DNA from: Deltaproteobacteria bacterium
Lineage (GTDB): Bacteria > Desulfobacterota > Binatia > HRBIN30 > CADEER01
Direction of reading: 5' to 3'
DNA length: 64,000 nucleotides
Assembly: GCA_029262455.1 (NCBI GenBank)
Contig: JAJCZJ010000125.1
Coordinates: 1 to 64,000, forward strand
Shown here piece by piece: positions 35,397 through 42,936 of the stretch (position 1 is the first letter of the stretch; each line of letters opens with the position of its first letter). The notes beneath the pieces are model-generated. The model saw only the letters and a program-made list of their open reading frames with translations, was not told where the DNA came from and searched no databases. Made by a program: the position numbers and the translations under genes.

Positions 35397-35410
35397 CAAA
35401 CGATCGTTTG
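35397..35410. promoter_or_regulatory. TetR-type operator overlapping a promoter
   Basis: CAAACGATCGTTTG is a perfect 14-bp palindrome in the 148-bp gap between the DUF35-thiolase operon and the divergent tetR gene. A consensus -35 element TTGACA (35393-35398) overlaps its left edge and points toward tetR at 35429. Binding of the adjacent TetR protein, with control of both directions, is inferred from position. Confidence 0.65.
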
Positions 35411-35428
35411 CTTCGTTAGAGACCCCGC

Positions 35429-36037
35429 ATGGCAGGGGGGCAGGATGCGGACCAACAGGTTTCTACGAAGGACCTAATTCTAGATGTCGCCGAGAAGCGG
35501 TTCGCCGAGCACGGATTCGCTGGCGTCTCGGTGCGACAGATCGCCACCGACGCCGGCTTGAAGAACCAAGCCAGTCTCTACCACCACTTCAAGAACAAGC
35601 AGGCACTGTACGCGGCGGTCATTCAACGCGGGATGAAGCCTGTCATTGAGGTCATCGAGCGCAGCAAAAGAGAACCGGCAGGCCCTGTTCTCGACCACCT
35701 CATCGATCACCTATCGAACCAGCCAATGCTGCCGAAGCTGATCTGGCGCGCTGGCTTAGACGAGAGCGAGGAGCTGCGTCGCATCGTTGCGCAGGCGCTC
35801 CGGCCGCTCTTCGATCTGGGACTCGACGCGATCAAGCGATCTGATCTCGATTGGGAGGAAGAACATTTGCCGCATCTAGCGTTCGGACTTTTCCAACTAA
35901 TCTTCGGATATTTCGCGCAGATCTCGCTCTTCGAGCCGATTACGCCCGACCCACCTCACAGTCGCCAGGCTCTCGAACGACAGCGCAGCTTCTTGAAGCT
36001 GGCCAACGCCCGGCTCATGGGTCGGGCGAAGTCGTAG
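35429..36037 (+). CDS. TetR-family transcriptional regulator
   Basis: A 202-residue regulator. The N-terminal DNA-binding domain (about residues 13-60) has ILDVAEKRFAEHGFAGVSV and the helix-turn-helix RQIATDAGLKNQASLYHHFK, typical of TetR. The rest is an alpha-helical ligand domain of usual length. It is divergent from the DUF35-thiolase operon and very likely represses it, and itself, through the palindrome at 35397-35410. The ligand is probably an acyl-CoA or related pathway intermediate, judged from the controlled genes only. Confidence 0.9.
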   Translation: MAGGQDADQQVSTKDLILDVAEKRFAEHGFAGVSVRQIATDAGLKNQASLYHHFKNKQALYAAVIQRGMKPVIEVIERSKREPAGPVLDHLIDHLSNQPMLPKLIWRAGLDESEELRRIVAQALRPLFDLGLDAIKRSDLDWEEEHLPHLAFGLFQLIFGYFAQISLFEPITPDPPHSRQALERQRSFLKLANARLMGRAKS

Positions 36038-36093
36038 GCCACCGCCCGCCCAGAAATTCCGAGGCTGCAGGGAAACACCGGCGAACACTTCCG

Positions 36094-36996
36094 CTACCCC
36101 TGCAAAAACGTGCCGATCCGTTCGCCAAGGCGAATCTCCGTCCCGACCGCTTCGACCTCCAGCCCCGCACTGTCCGCCGGAATCAGCAGGACGATCGTCG
36201 AGCCGAATTCAAACCTGCCCCATTCGCCGCCCTTGGCCATGCCAACCGGCGGTTCGTACGAGCGCAGCCGTCGCACCTTCGGATCGACGGCAACATTCGT
36301 CGTCAGATCGTCAAAGGTCACACGAACCTTACCGACCATCACCGCCCCAACAGCGACCATACAAATGTCCCCGCCCCCCGGGCGTACTTCAGGGCGCCCG
36401 TACGCCACGATCCGTTCATTTCGGGCGAACAGATTCTCAACTCCCTCGAGACCGGCACGGTTTACCGGCCACAGTGTACCGGGAATATGCTCCGCCGCTG
36501 CAATTCCCATCGCACAGGGAGTGTGGAAGCGGTGATAGTTGTGCGGTGCCAAATAAAATGTGGCGTACCAGCCGCCTTCGAGCACAGCCGCCCGCTCGGC
36601 GTCACCGATCAGCGAGGCGACTGTGTAGGTTCGCCCCTTGATTTGGCAAAGGAGGCCATTTTCGATGCGTCCCGCTTCTCCCCAGGCACCGTCACAGGGC
36701 GCGACGAGCGAATCCGGCGCCGGATCAATCGGACGGGTCCCCTTCGGCAGCGGTCTCGCGAAAAACTCCTGGAGGGTCGAAAACGAGTGCAGAGGTTGCC
36801 CCACCTGGTCGAGATCAATCCCCACAGCGTGGGCGAAGATCTCGATCTCGCGGCGCTGCAATCGCCCGGGCAAGCGCAGGCCCGCCAATCGGCCGACGAA
36901 CCGTGACAGCGCTGCCCGCGGCAGCACTCGTAGGACTTCAATCAGCACCCGGCGCGCAGCGGTGCCGGATCCGGGCGGTTGTCGCAAAGGGCTCAC
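36094..36996 (-). CDS. psd: Phosphatidylserine decarboxylase proenzyme
   Basis: Membrane-associated enzyme making phosphatidylethanolamine. Seen: FARPLPKGTRPID, the catalytic Asp in APCDGAWGE, His in YHRFHTPCAM, NLFARNERIV, and the self-cleavage motif EFGSTIVLL, where Gly-Ser cleavage yields the pyruvoyl group. The GTG at 36996 (GGAAG upstream) gives 300 residues, matching the family; the frame is open to 37176, so ATG 37110 or 37092 are alternatives. It converges with tetR, 56 bp away. The usual partner pssA is not in the window. Confidence 0.9.
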   Translation of the reverse strand: MSPLRQPPGSGTAARRVLIEVLRVLPRAALSRFVGRLAGLRLPGRLQRREIEIFAHAVGIDLDQVGQPLHSFSTLQEFFARPLPKGTRPIDPAPDSLVAPCDGAWGEAGRIENGLLCQIKGRTYTVASLIGDAERAAVLEGGWYATFYLAPHNYHRFHTPCAMGIAAAEHIPGTLWPVNRAGLEGVENLFARNERIVAYGRPEVRPGGGDICMVAVGAVMVGKVRVTFDDLTTNVAVDPKVRRLRSYEPPVGMAKGGEWGRFEFGSTIVLLIPADSAGLEVEAVGTEIRLGERIGTFLQG

Positions 36997-37226
36997 CGGG
37001 GCCAATCTTCCGGCTGCAACGAAGAAAGTCGAGCCACCAGCAAAAAGGAATGGACCGCGAGCATTGCGCAGGCAACATACCGGGTCACACATTTTCGGCT
37101 TGAAGATCATCGTCCGACCCAGATATGGTGTTCTGGTGAATCGCGATTCGCGCCCAGCCCCACTCACTGCGCGCATCGAGCCCGTTTGGAGTTCAAAGGC
37201 GCCGGCGCCTGGAGGAGGAGCGAAAG

Positions 37227-40200
37227 ATGCCCCAATTGCTTTCGAGGTCGACGATCGTCCTGGCAGTGATCGTCGGATGGATGAGCACCCCCCTGGCCCA
37301 TGCCCTGAGTGACCCGAACGATTTCTGTGTCGGCGACCCCTGCGTCATCTCCTCAAACAAGACGGCTGACGCCGGAATCATTCTCGACTTCGGCAGTCGG
37401 GCTGTTGTGGTCGACAACGCGACCTTGACGATTGACAACCTGGTCGGCGGTGCGGTCGGAAGCCTGGTCATTCGCGCCGATTCATTCGCCATTATCGGGA
37501 CCGGACAGGTCAAAGGCAGCAGCACCACCAATCAGGCCGGCACCATCAGCATCGAAACGACAGGGGACATCGAGGTCAACGGCACCCGCTCAAACGGCGC
37601 TTTCCGCTTCCCCGGATCGGACGGAGGGTTTGTCACCCTCACAGCTGGTGGTAGCGTTTTTGGTAGCGGAAAGTTCAACCTAGACCACGATGGGCTCATC
37701 GCTTCCGGCGGAGAACTCGTCATCACCGCCAACGGAAACGTCAACTTGAGTGGCGACATCATCGCCGAAGGTGGCGTCCAGGGGTTCGGAGGAACCATTG
37801 ATATCGCCGGCCAGGCCGACGTCTCGGTCACAGGGTTGATTGACATCAGCGGCGGCGAGTCCGGCGGCGGCAGCCTCGACCTCTTTTCCGTCGGCAACAT
37901 GGTGATGGGTACCATCGACATGTCTGCGGGCGGCGATGCCGGGGACGCCGGAATCGGCGATGTCCTTGCTCTCGGCACTCTGAACATCACCGGCCCCATC
38001 ACCGGGAACGGCGCCGACAACGGCGAGAACTGCGGCGACGCCGGGGACCTCGACATGGCCTCGGACGGCGATCTCGTCATCAGCAGCCCGATCACGATGC
38101 TCGGGCGCGGCCTCGACTGCTCGGGCGGCTTCTTGAGCCTCGACGGTGCCCTCGTGACGATTTCCCAGCCTATCGATCTTTCAGCGAGCGGCACCGAAGG
38201 AATTGGTGGCGATATCGACCTCACGTCGACGTTAAACATCGTCATCGCCGCAGACCTTCGCGTCGACGGCGCTGACGGTGCCGGAGACCTCCTGATCAGC
38301 TCGGACGCCGATCTGTTCATCAACGGCGATATTCACGCCAACGGTCGCGGGACCTTCGGAGCCGGAGCCTCCCTGGTTGAGCTCGACTCCGTCGGCGCAC
38401 TCACCCTCGCCGGTGATGTCGACGCCAGCGGCGGAGTCCAGGGGTCCGGAGGCGATATCTCGATCGATGGTTGTAGCGTTCGCCAAACGGCGAGTTCGAC
38501 GGTCACCGCGACCGCGGCCGGTGGATTGATCACCATCCTCGGTAGTGACGGGATTGATCTTTCCGGTGCTTTCGTCGGCGAGCTCACCAGCGTGCCGGCC
38601 ATCGAGATCCGCTACCGTGCCGCAGGACCAGCGCCTGACATCATCGACGCAACGTTCAATATTCCTCCAGCCCTCATCGCCAGTGCCACGTTCCCTTCCT
38701 GCAACCTGTGCGTGAACCTGAACTGCGACGACGGCAACGTTTGCACCGACGATTCCTGCGACCCGGTCGTCGGGTGCATGAACACCGCAAATACAATCCC
38801 CTGCGACGACGGCAACGCCTGCACTTCGACCGACGTCTGCGGATTCGGCATCTGTCTCGGCCTCAACCCCTTAGACTGCGATGACAGCAACCTCTGCACC
38901 GATGACTCCTGCGACCCTGGGAGTGGCTGTCAGAACGCTCCGAATATAGACCCATGCGACGACAGCGACGCCTGCACCGATAACGACACTTGCGGCGGCG
39001 GCTCCTGTGCCGGCAGCGTGATCGACTGCGCAGACGGCAATGAATGTACCGACGACTCCTGCGACTCAGTGCTCGGGTGTATGAACACCGCCAACACGGC
39101 ACCCTGCGACGACGGAGACGCCTGCACTTCGATGGACACGTGCGCTTCCACCCTCTGTCTCGGCACCTCCGTGGACTGCAATGACGGCAACCTCTGCACC
39201 GATGACTCCTGCGACTCGCTCAGCGGCTGTCAAAACGCACCGAACACCTCGTCCTGCGACGACAGTGACGCCTGTACCGAGAACGACATCTGCGGCGGCG
39301 GAACCTGCGCTGGCAGCTCGATCAACTGCGACGACAGCAACGAATGTACCGATGACGTTTGTACGGCAGGCACCTGCGACTCGACACCAAACACCCTTCC
39401 CTGCGACGACGGTGACGCATGTACGGTCGCGGACGTTTGCAGCAGTGGCACCTGCCTGAGTGGGGCCCCGGCCACCTGCGGCGACACCAACCCTTGCACC
39501 ATCGACAGCTGCGATTCGGGCACCGGCTGCGTAAACGATCCCATTGTTGGATGTGCCGATAGCGACAGCGATGGCATCATCGACGACGAAGATGTCTGCA
39601 CGACCCTCGACTGGACCGCGTCTCCGACATCACCGCCGAATCAGAACCCGGTCAAGCTCGTCTTCAAGATGAAGAACCTCTCGAAGCCCGCCGGCGAACA
39701 GGGGATTCTCATCAAAGGCTTCTTCAACGTCGCTGCACCGGCGCAAACGATCGAACCAGAAATCAATGGTATTCACATCAATCTGAGTGACGCCGACGGG
39801 ACGATTTACGATCTCAACGTCCCGGGCGGTAGCGTCGGCGAACCTCAAATGTGTGATCCCCGCGACGGCTGGAGTGCGGTCCTCGGTACGAAGTCGCGTT
39901 GGAAGTACAAGAACAAATCGGGAGCACTGCCTCCAGCCTGCCTGCCCGGCTCGGCGCGAGGGCTTTCGACTCTGCAGATCAAGGACTTGCGATCGGGCAG
40001 TAAGTCGGCCCTGCAGGCCAAGATCAAGATCAAGGGCGGCGATGTCGACCGCATCCCGACGACCCCGCTGACGCACATTCAAGCCGACCTCGTGCTCGCC
40101 GCCCAGCCGTCCGCCGGTGTCGCCAGCACGGCGGCTATCGACGGACAGTGCGCAGAGTCAGTGATCGCCGGAACCCCGATCGGGGTTTCTGCACCGAAGC

Positions 40201-40262
40201 CGTTTTGCAAACCCAAGTTCCGCAACGCGGCCCTGGACAAGATCAGCTGCAAAGGTGAGTAG
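37227..40262 (+). CDS. Secreted beta-helix plus Cys-rich repeat protein
   Basis: A 1011-residue exported protein of unknown function. The ATG at 37227 has AGGAGGAG upstream and begins a signal peptide (MPQLLSRSTIVLAVIVGWM). Residues about 45-470 are rich in short Gly/Asn/Asp beta-strand repeats (GGELVITANGNVNLSGDI) typical of a right-handed beta-helix or haemagglutinin-like fold. Residues about 495-785 consist of Cys-rich units (CTDDSCD...GC, CDDGDACT) like the CTDC repeats of eukaryotic surface proteins. A short Asp-rich calcium-type stretch and a 200-residue C-terminal domain with no recognised family follow. It is likely surface-exposed or shed and heavily disulphide-bonded. Confidence 0.85.
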   Translation: MPQLLSRSTIVLAVIVGWMSTPLAHALSDPNDFCVGDPCVISSNKTADAGIILDFGSRAVVVDNATLTIDNLVGGAVGSLVIRADSFAIIGTGQVKGSSTTNQAGTISIETTGDIEVNGTRSNGAFRFPGSDGGFVTLTAGGSVFGSGKFNLDHDGLIASGGELVITANGNVNLSGDIIAEGGVQGFGGTIDIAGQADVSVTGLIDISGGESGGGSLDLFSVGNMVMGTIDMSAGGDAGDAGIGDVLALGTLNITGPITGNGADNGENCGDAGDLDMASDGDLVISSPITMLGRGLDCSGGFLSLDGALVTISQPIDLSASGTEGIGGDIDLTSTLNIVIAADLRVDGADGAGDLLISSDADLFINGDIHANGRGTFGAGASLVELDSVGALTLAGDVDASGGVQGSGGDISIDGCSVRQTASSTVTATAAGGLITILGSDGIDLSGAFVGELTSVPAIEIRYRAAGPAPDIIDATFNIPPALIASATFPSCNLCVNLNCDDGNVCTDDSCDPVVGCMNTANTIPCDDGNACTSTDVCGFGICLGLNPLDCDDSNLCTDDSCDPGSGCQNAPNIDPCDDSDACTDNDTCGGGSCAGSVIDCADGNECTDDSCDSVLGCMNTANTAPCDDGDACTSMDTCASTLCLGTSVDCNDGNLCTDDSCDSLSGCQNAPNTSSCDDSDACTENDICGGGTCAGSSINCDDSNECTDDVCTAGTCDSTPNTLPCDDGDACTVADVCSSGTCLSGAPATCGDTNPCTIDSCDSGTGCVNDPIVGCADSDSDGIIDDEDVCTTLDWTASPTSPPNQNPVKLVFKMKNLSKPAGEQGILIKGFFNVAAPAQTIEPEINGIHINLSDADGTIYDLNVPGGSVGEPQMCDPRDGWSAVLGTKSRWKYKNKSGALPPACLPGSARGLSTLQIKDLRSGSKSALQAKIKIKGGDVDRIPTTPLTHIQADLVLAAQPSAGVASTAAIDGQCAESVIAGTPIGVSAPKPFCKPKFRNAALDKISCKGE
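38881..39480. repeat. 300-bp tandem duplication within the Cys-rich coding region
   Basis: The sequence from 38881 (GCAACCTCTGCACCGATGAC) recurs from 39181 exactly 300 bp later with scattered, mostly third-position differences. It encodes a 100-residue super-unit of CTDDSCD-type repeats. Similar but weaker copies lie before and after. Confidence 0.8.
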
Positions 40263-40390
40263 AAACCTGTTTCTCCAACAAGCGACATCGGAAATTCGAG
40301 ACACGCGTCATCCCTCCGCAACTCGCAGCACGCGACGTTGCGGTCGGGAAGGGCCGCGCTTAGACTGAATCGGCGGGGAATTCACGAACA

Positions 40391-40699
40391 ATGCTGGCTA
40401 AATTCGGAATCGGTCAAATCATCGATCACAAACGTTTTGCCTACAGAGGCGTCGTCTTCGACGTCGACCCGATCTTTCAATTGACGGATGAGTGGTACGA
40501 AGAAGTCGCCAAGAGCCGTCCGCCAAAGGACGAACCCTGGTACCACGTCATGGTCCACGGATCCGACCAGGTCACCTACGTCGCCGAGCAAAATCTAGAA
40601 CCGGCGTCGGACGAGGCGCCGATCCACCACCCAATGCTCGGCGAGTACTTCGCGGACTTCCGCGAAGGAACCTACGTCACCAATCGCGTCCCCAGCTGA
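40391..40699 (+). CDS. hspQ: Heat shock protein HspQ
   Basis: A 102-residue HspQ/YccV-type protein. Seen: FGIGQIIDHKRFAYRGVVFDVDP, WYHVMVHGSDQVTYVAEQNL and HHPMLGEYFADFREGTYV, which span the whole family domain. In enterobacteria HspQ binds hemimethylated oriC DNA and modulates Lon proteolysis; whether it does so here is unknown. It stands alone, with repeats downstream. Confidence 0.9.
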   Translation: MLAKFGIGQIIDHKRFAYRGVVFDVDPIFQLTDEWYEEVAKSRPPKDEPWYHVMVHGSDQVTYVAEQNLEPASDEAPIHHPMLGEYFADFREGTYVTNRVPS

Positions 40700-40765
40700 A
40701 CGGAGCTCGTTCCTTCACGAGGACCGCAGATCAACCGGTTCCAATCCCGTCAGGGACGCCCTTAG

Positions 40766-40794
40766 TCCTCCGAAGCGCAAAGAGCGAAGGAGGA
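40766..40794. repeat. REP-like imperfect hairpin
   Basis: TCCTCCGAAGCGC and GAGCGAAGGAGGA face each other around a short A-rich centre and pair imperfectly. The composition and position in a gene-free island suggest a dispersed repeat. Confidence 0.45.
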
Positions 40795-40812
40795 TCTTTG
40801 CCTTTGCCCAAG

Positions 40813-40863
40813 CCTACGCGTCTGCCTCAAACAACGCCTCTCCAACGGCAGAGGCCGCGTAGG
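40813..40863. repeat. Inverted repeat with long loop
   Basis: CCTACGCG (40813-40820) pairs with CGCGTAGG (40856-40863). Inside it, CTGCC and GGCAG extend the stem after a small bulge. It is part of the repeat island downstream of hspQ. Confidence 0.45.
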
Positions 40864-40951
40864 GCGTGCGGAAGCAATACCAAAACAGGGCAGAGACGAT
40901 CCGAGAAACCCAGATCCGCTACGCGGCTCGGGCGGAGCCTCGCCCTCCCAA

Positions 40952-41035
40952 TTTTTTCGGATTCGTGTTCATCCGTGTTCATCCGTGGCCAAGTTCATCG
41001 TTCGCAGCATCAGCGTTCATCTGCGGTTCAAAATC
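40952..41035. repeat. TTCATCCGTG-type dispersed repeat
   Basis: The words GTGTTCATCCGTG, GTTCATCCGTGG, GTTCATCG and GTTCATCTGCGG follow each other within about 80 bp (on the other strand: CACGGATGAACAC and CCGCAGATGAAC). Intergenic segments built of these words recur in many environmental bacterial genomes; their function is unknown. Confidence 0.5.
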
Positions 41036-41079
41036 TTTTGATACGCTACGCTCTCCCGTCGCTCGGGATTATCGGCAAT

Positions 41080-42258
41080 CTACGATCGGCTCTTTCGCGA
41101 GAATTGCGCCCGGGAATCCGGGTTTGCTGCGTCGATTGCCGTCCAGGCGAGACTGATCGCGCCGTCACCAACTGCCCGATCCGCTGACTCGCTTACGCAG
41201 TGCTTGGCGAACTCCGGCTGATGCGGCACAGATCCGTTCGCTTCAACCGAAATGATCGGATGGATCGACGGCACTCGCAGGGACACGTTCCCCATATCGG
41301 TCGACGCTGCCGAGCGCTCCAGAGCGCGGCCGAAGTCGGGGAACGAGCGCCCCAGGACGGTTGCGTTGGACCGATACATCTCAGCCAATTCCATCGCGTG
41401 AAGCATGTGTGCGTAGGGTTGCTCGCCGCCAACGATCTCCAGGGTCGCGCCAGAAGCGAGCGCTCCCGCCTCGAAACAGCACAAAATCCTCTTCTTTGCC
41501 TCTTCCAAATCAGCGAGCGTTCGCGACCGCACGATGTAGCGCGCCGAGGTGTGGCCCGGGATCACATTCGGCGCGTCACCGCCATGCGTGATCACACCGT
41601 GGACCCGATCCCCGGAACGCATCTGCTGCCGCAACAAGCCGATCGCTGTCTGCGCGATCGTCATCGCATCGGCAGCGTTGACTCCGCGTTCGGGAAACGC
41701 CGAGGCGTGCGCCTCGACTCCGCGGTAGTGCACATCGAAAGTTGCGCAAGCGAGCATCGGCGGGGCCATCACATCGGCCGGGCCAGGATGGACCATCATC
41801 GCCACATCGACGTCGTCGAAGATGCCGCGCTCGACCATGACGACCTTGCCGCCAGCATCGCCGATCTCCTCGGCAGGAGTACCAATCACACTCACGGTGA
41901 GATCGAGGTCGTCGGCCAACTCGGTCAACAGGATCCCCGCGGCTGCACTCGCCGATCCAATAATGTTGTGACCGCAAGCGTGACCGATCCCAGGGAGCGA
42001 GTCGTATTCAGCACAGAGCGCCACATGAAAGGACCCCGAACCGGCCCTGGCGAGAAACGCAGTTTCCAGATCGGCGACACCGCGCTCGACTGTCATCCCG
42101 TTCGACTCGAGAAATCGACAGAGCGCGGCGCTCGACCTCTCCTCCTTGAACGCTGTTTCCGGATGCGAATGGACTTGGTGACTCACCTCAATCGCGCGAT
42201 CCGCAATCCCAGTCCAGGCGCGACGCGCTCTGTCCTTGTTCCGATTTGCCTCGTCCAC
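41080..42258 (-). CDS. M20-family amidohydrolase (AbgB/M20D-like)
   Basis: A 392-residue metal-dependent amidohydrolase. Seen: SHQVHSHPETAFKE, ALCAEYDSLPGIGHACGHNIIG, the catalytic acid in VIGTPAEEIGDAGGK, and MMVHPGPADVMAPPMLA, matching the M20D group that includes p-aminobenzoyl-glutamate hydrolases and N-acyl amino acid hydrolases. The GTG at 42258 has GGTGGA upstream; ATG 42294 is the alternative. No signal peptide is apparent. The substrate is unknown. Confidence 0.85.
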   Translation of the reverse strand: MDEANRNKDRARRAWTGIADRAIEVSHQVHSHPETAFKEERSSAALCRFLESNGMTVERGVADLETAFLARAGSGSFHVALCAEYDSLPGIGHACGHNIIGSASAAAGILLTELADDLDLTVSVIGTPAEEIGDAGGKVVMVERGIFDDVDVAMMVHPGPADVMAPPMLACATFDVHYRGVEAHASAFPERGVNAADAMTIAQTAIGLLRQQMRSGDRVHGVITHGGDAPNVIPGHTSARYIVRSRTLADLEEAKKRILCCFEAGALASGATLEIVGGEQPYAHMLHAMELAEMYRSNATVLGRSFPDFGRALERSAASTDMGNVSLRVPSIHPIISVEANGSVPHQPEFAKHCVSESADRAVGDGAISLAWTAIDAANPDSRAQFSRKSRS

Positions 42259-42484
42259 TTCAATCCACCAGCCTTTTCCTTGCCCAGCAACCATGCCCGC
42301 GCAGAGACACCGCGGAATTGAGAAGTGGTTAACACCAACACCCGAGAGTGTCGATGTCAAATAGTGTCTACGATACGTTACACTCGACAAGCGAACTCTG
42401 AAAATGGGCTGGGCTGAAGGGCCAATCCCATCGCTGAAGGAGGCAATTCGTGCAGATCTTCTGGCATCTTGCTATGATTTCCCG

Positions 42485-42934
42485 ATGACATCCGTCGGAA
42501 GAAGATATCTCATAGCCATCGTCGGCCTGGCTCTCCTTCAGGGAGAACAGGCAAAATCAGACGATGCGGCCGCCAACTTCGGCCTGGAACATGGCCAATG
42601 GCAAGTGACGACTCTCGCAATAAGCCCGTTCATGTCGGGACCGAAGAAATCGACGACTGAGGTTTGTATCGGCCCGGACAACGCGGATCCGCTATCGTCG
42701 CTGGTCGCCGCCCCGTGCAAAGTCACGAAGCGCTCGGCGACCAAGACGCAATTGCAATGGTCGGTCTACTGCAAAGACCCAAAAGGTCCCGCGTTCAATG
42801 GAACAGGAAAAATGACGACCGACGGCAAGTCGCTGTCGGGCAAAATGCACCTACGCGTCGAAATCGGCGGCAACACTCACGAAATCACCAACGAGTTTTC
42901 GGGCAAACATCTCGGAGACTGCCCCGTCGGGTGA
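42485..42934 (+). CDS. DUF3617-type exported protein
   Basis: A 149-residue protein with an N-terminal hydrophobic signal (YLIAIVGLALLQGE) and a small beta-rich domain with three or four Cys residues (EVCIG, APCKV, VYCKD, GDCP). The pattern of an initial EHGQWQVTTLA and ending THEITNEFSGKHLGDCP fits DUF3617, a periplasmic family of unknown role. The ATG at 42485 is chosen to give the signal peptide; the frame is open to 42404, and the ribosome site is weak. It converges with the RND transporter gene, with only two bases between stops. Confidence 0.72.
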   Translation: MTSVGRRYLIAIVGLALLQGEQAKSDDAAANFGLEHGQWQVTTLAISPFMSGPKKSTTEVCIGPDNADPLSSLVAAPCKVTKRSATKTQLQWSVYCKDPKGPAFNGTGKMTTDGKSLSGKMHLRVEIGGNTHEITNEFSGKHLGDCPVG

Positions 42935-42936
42935 GG

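Larger units (their letters stand above)
40700..41079. other. Gene-free island of dispersed intergenic repeats
   Basis: About 380 bp between hspQ and the M20 hydrolase gene. It contains two imperfect hairpins (40766-40794 and 40813-40863) and a segment with iterated TTCATCCGTG words (40952-41035). No coding frame is supported. Confidence 0.6.

Noticed and set aside
37000-37176. Longer N-terminus for phosphatidylserine decarboxylase
   Set aside because: The extra 60 residues have no match to the family and would place the conserved start far inside; kept only as an alternative.
38700-39540. Possible CRISPR-like or satellite repeat array
   Set aside because: The repeats keep the reading frame, encode Cys-rich units and differ mostly at silent positions; spacing does not fit a CRISPR array.
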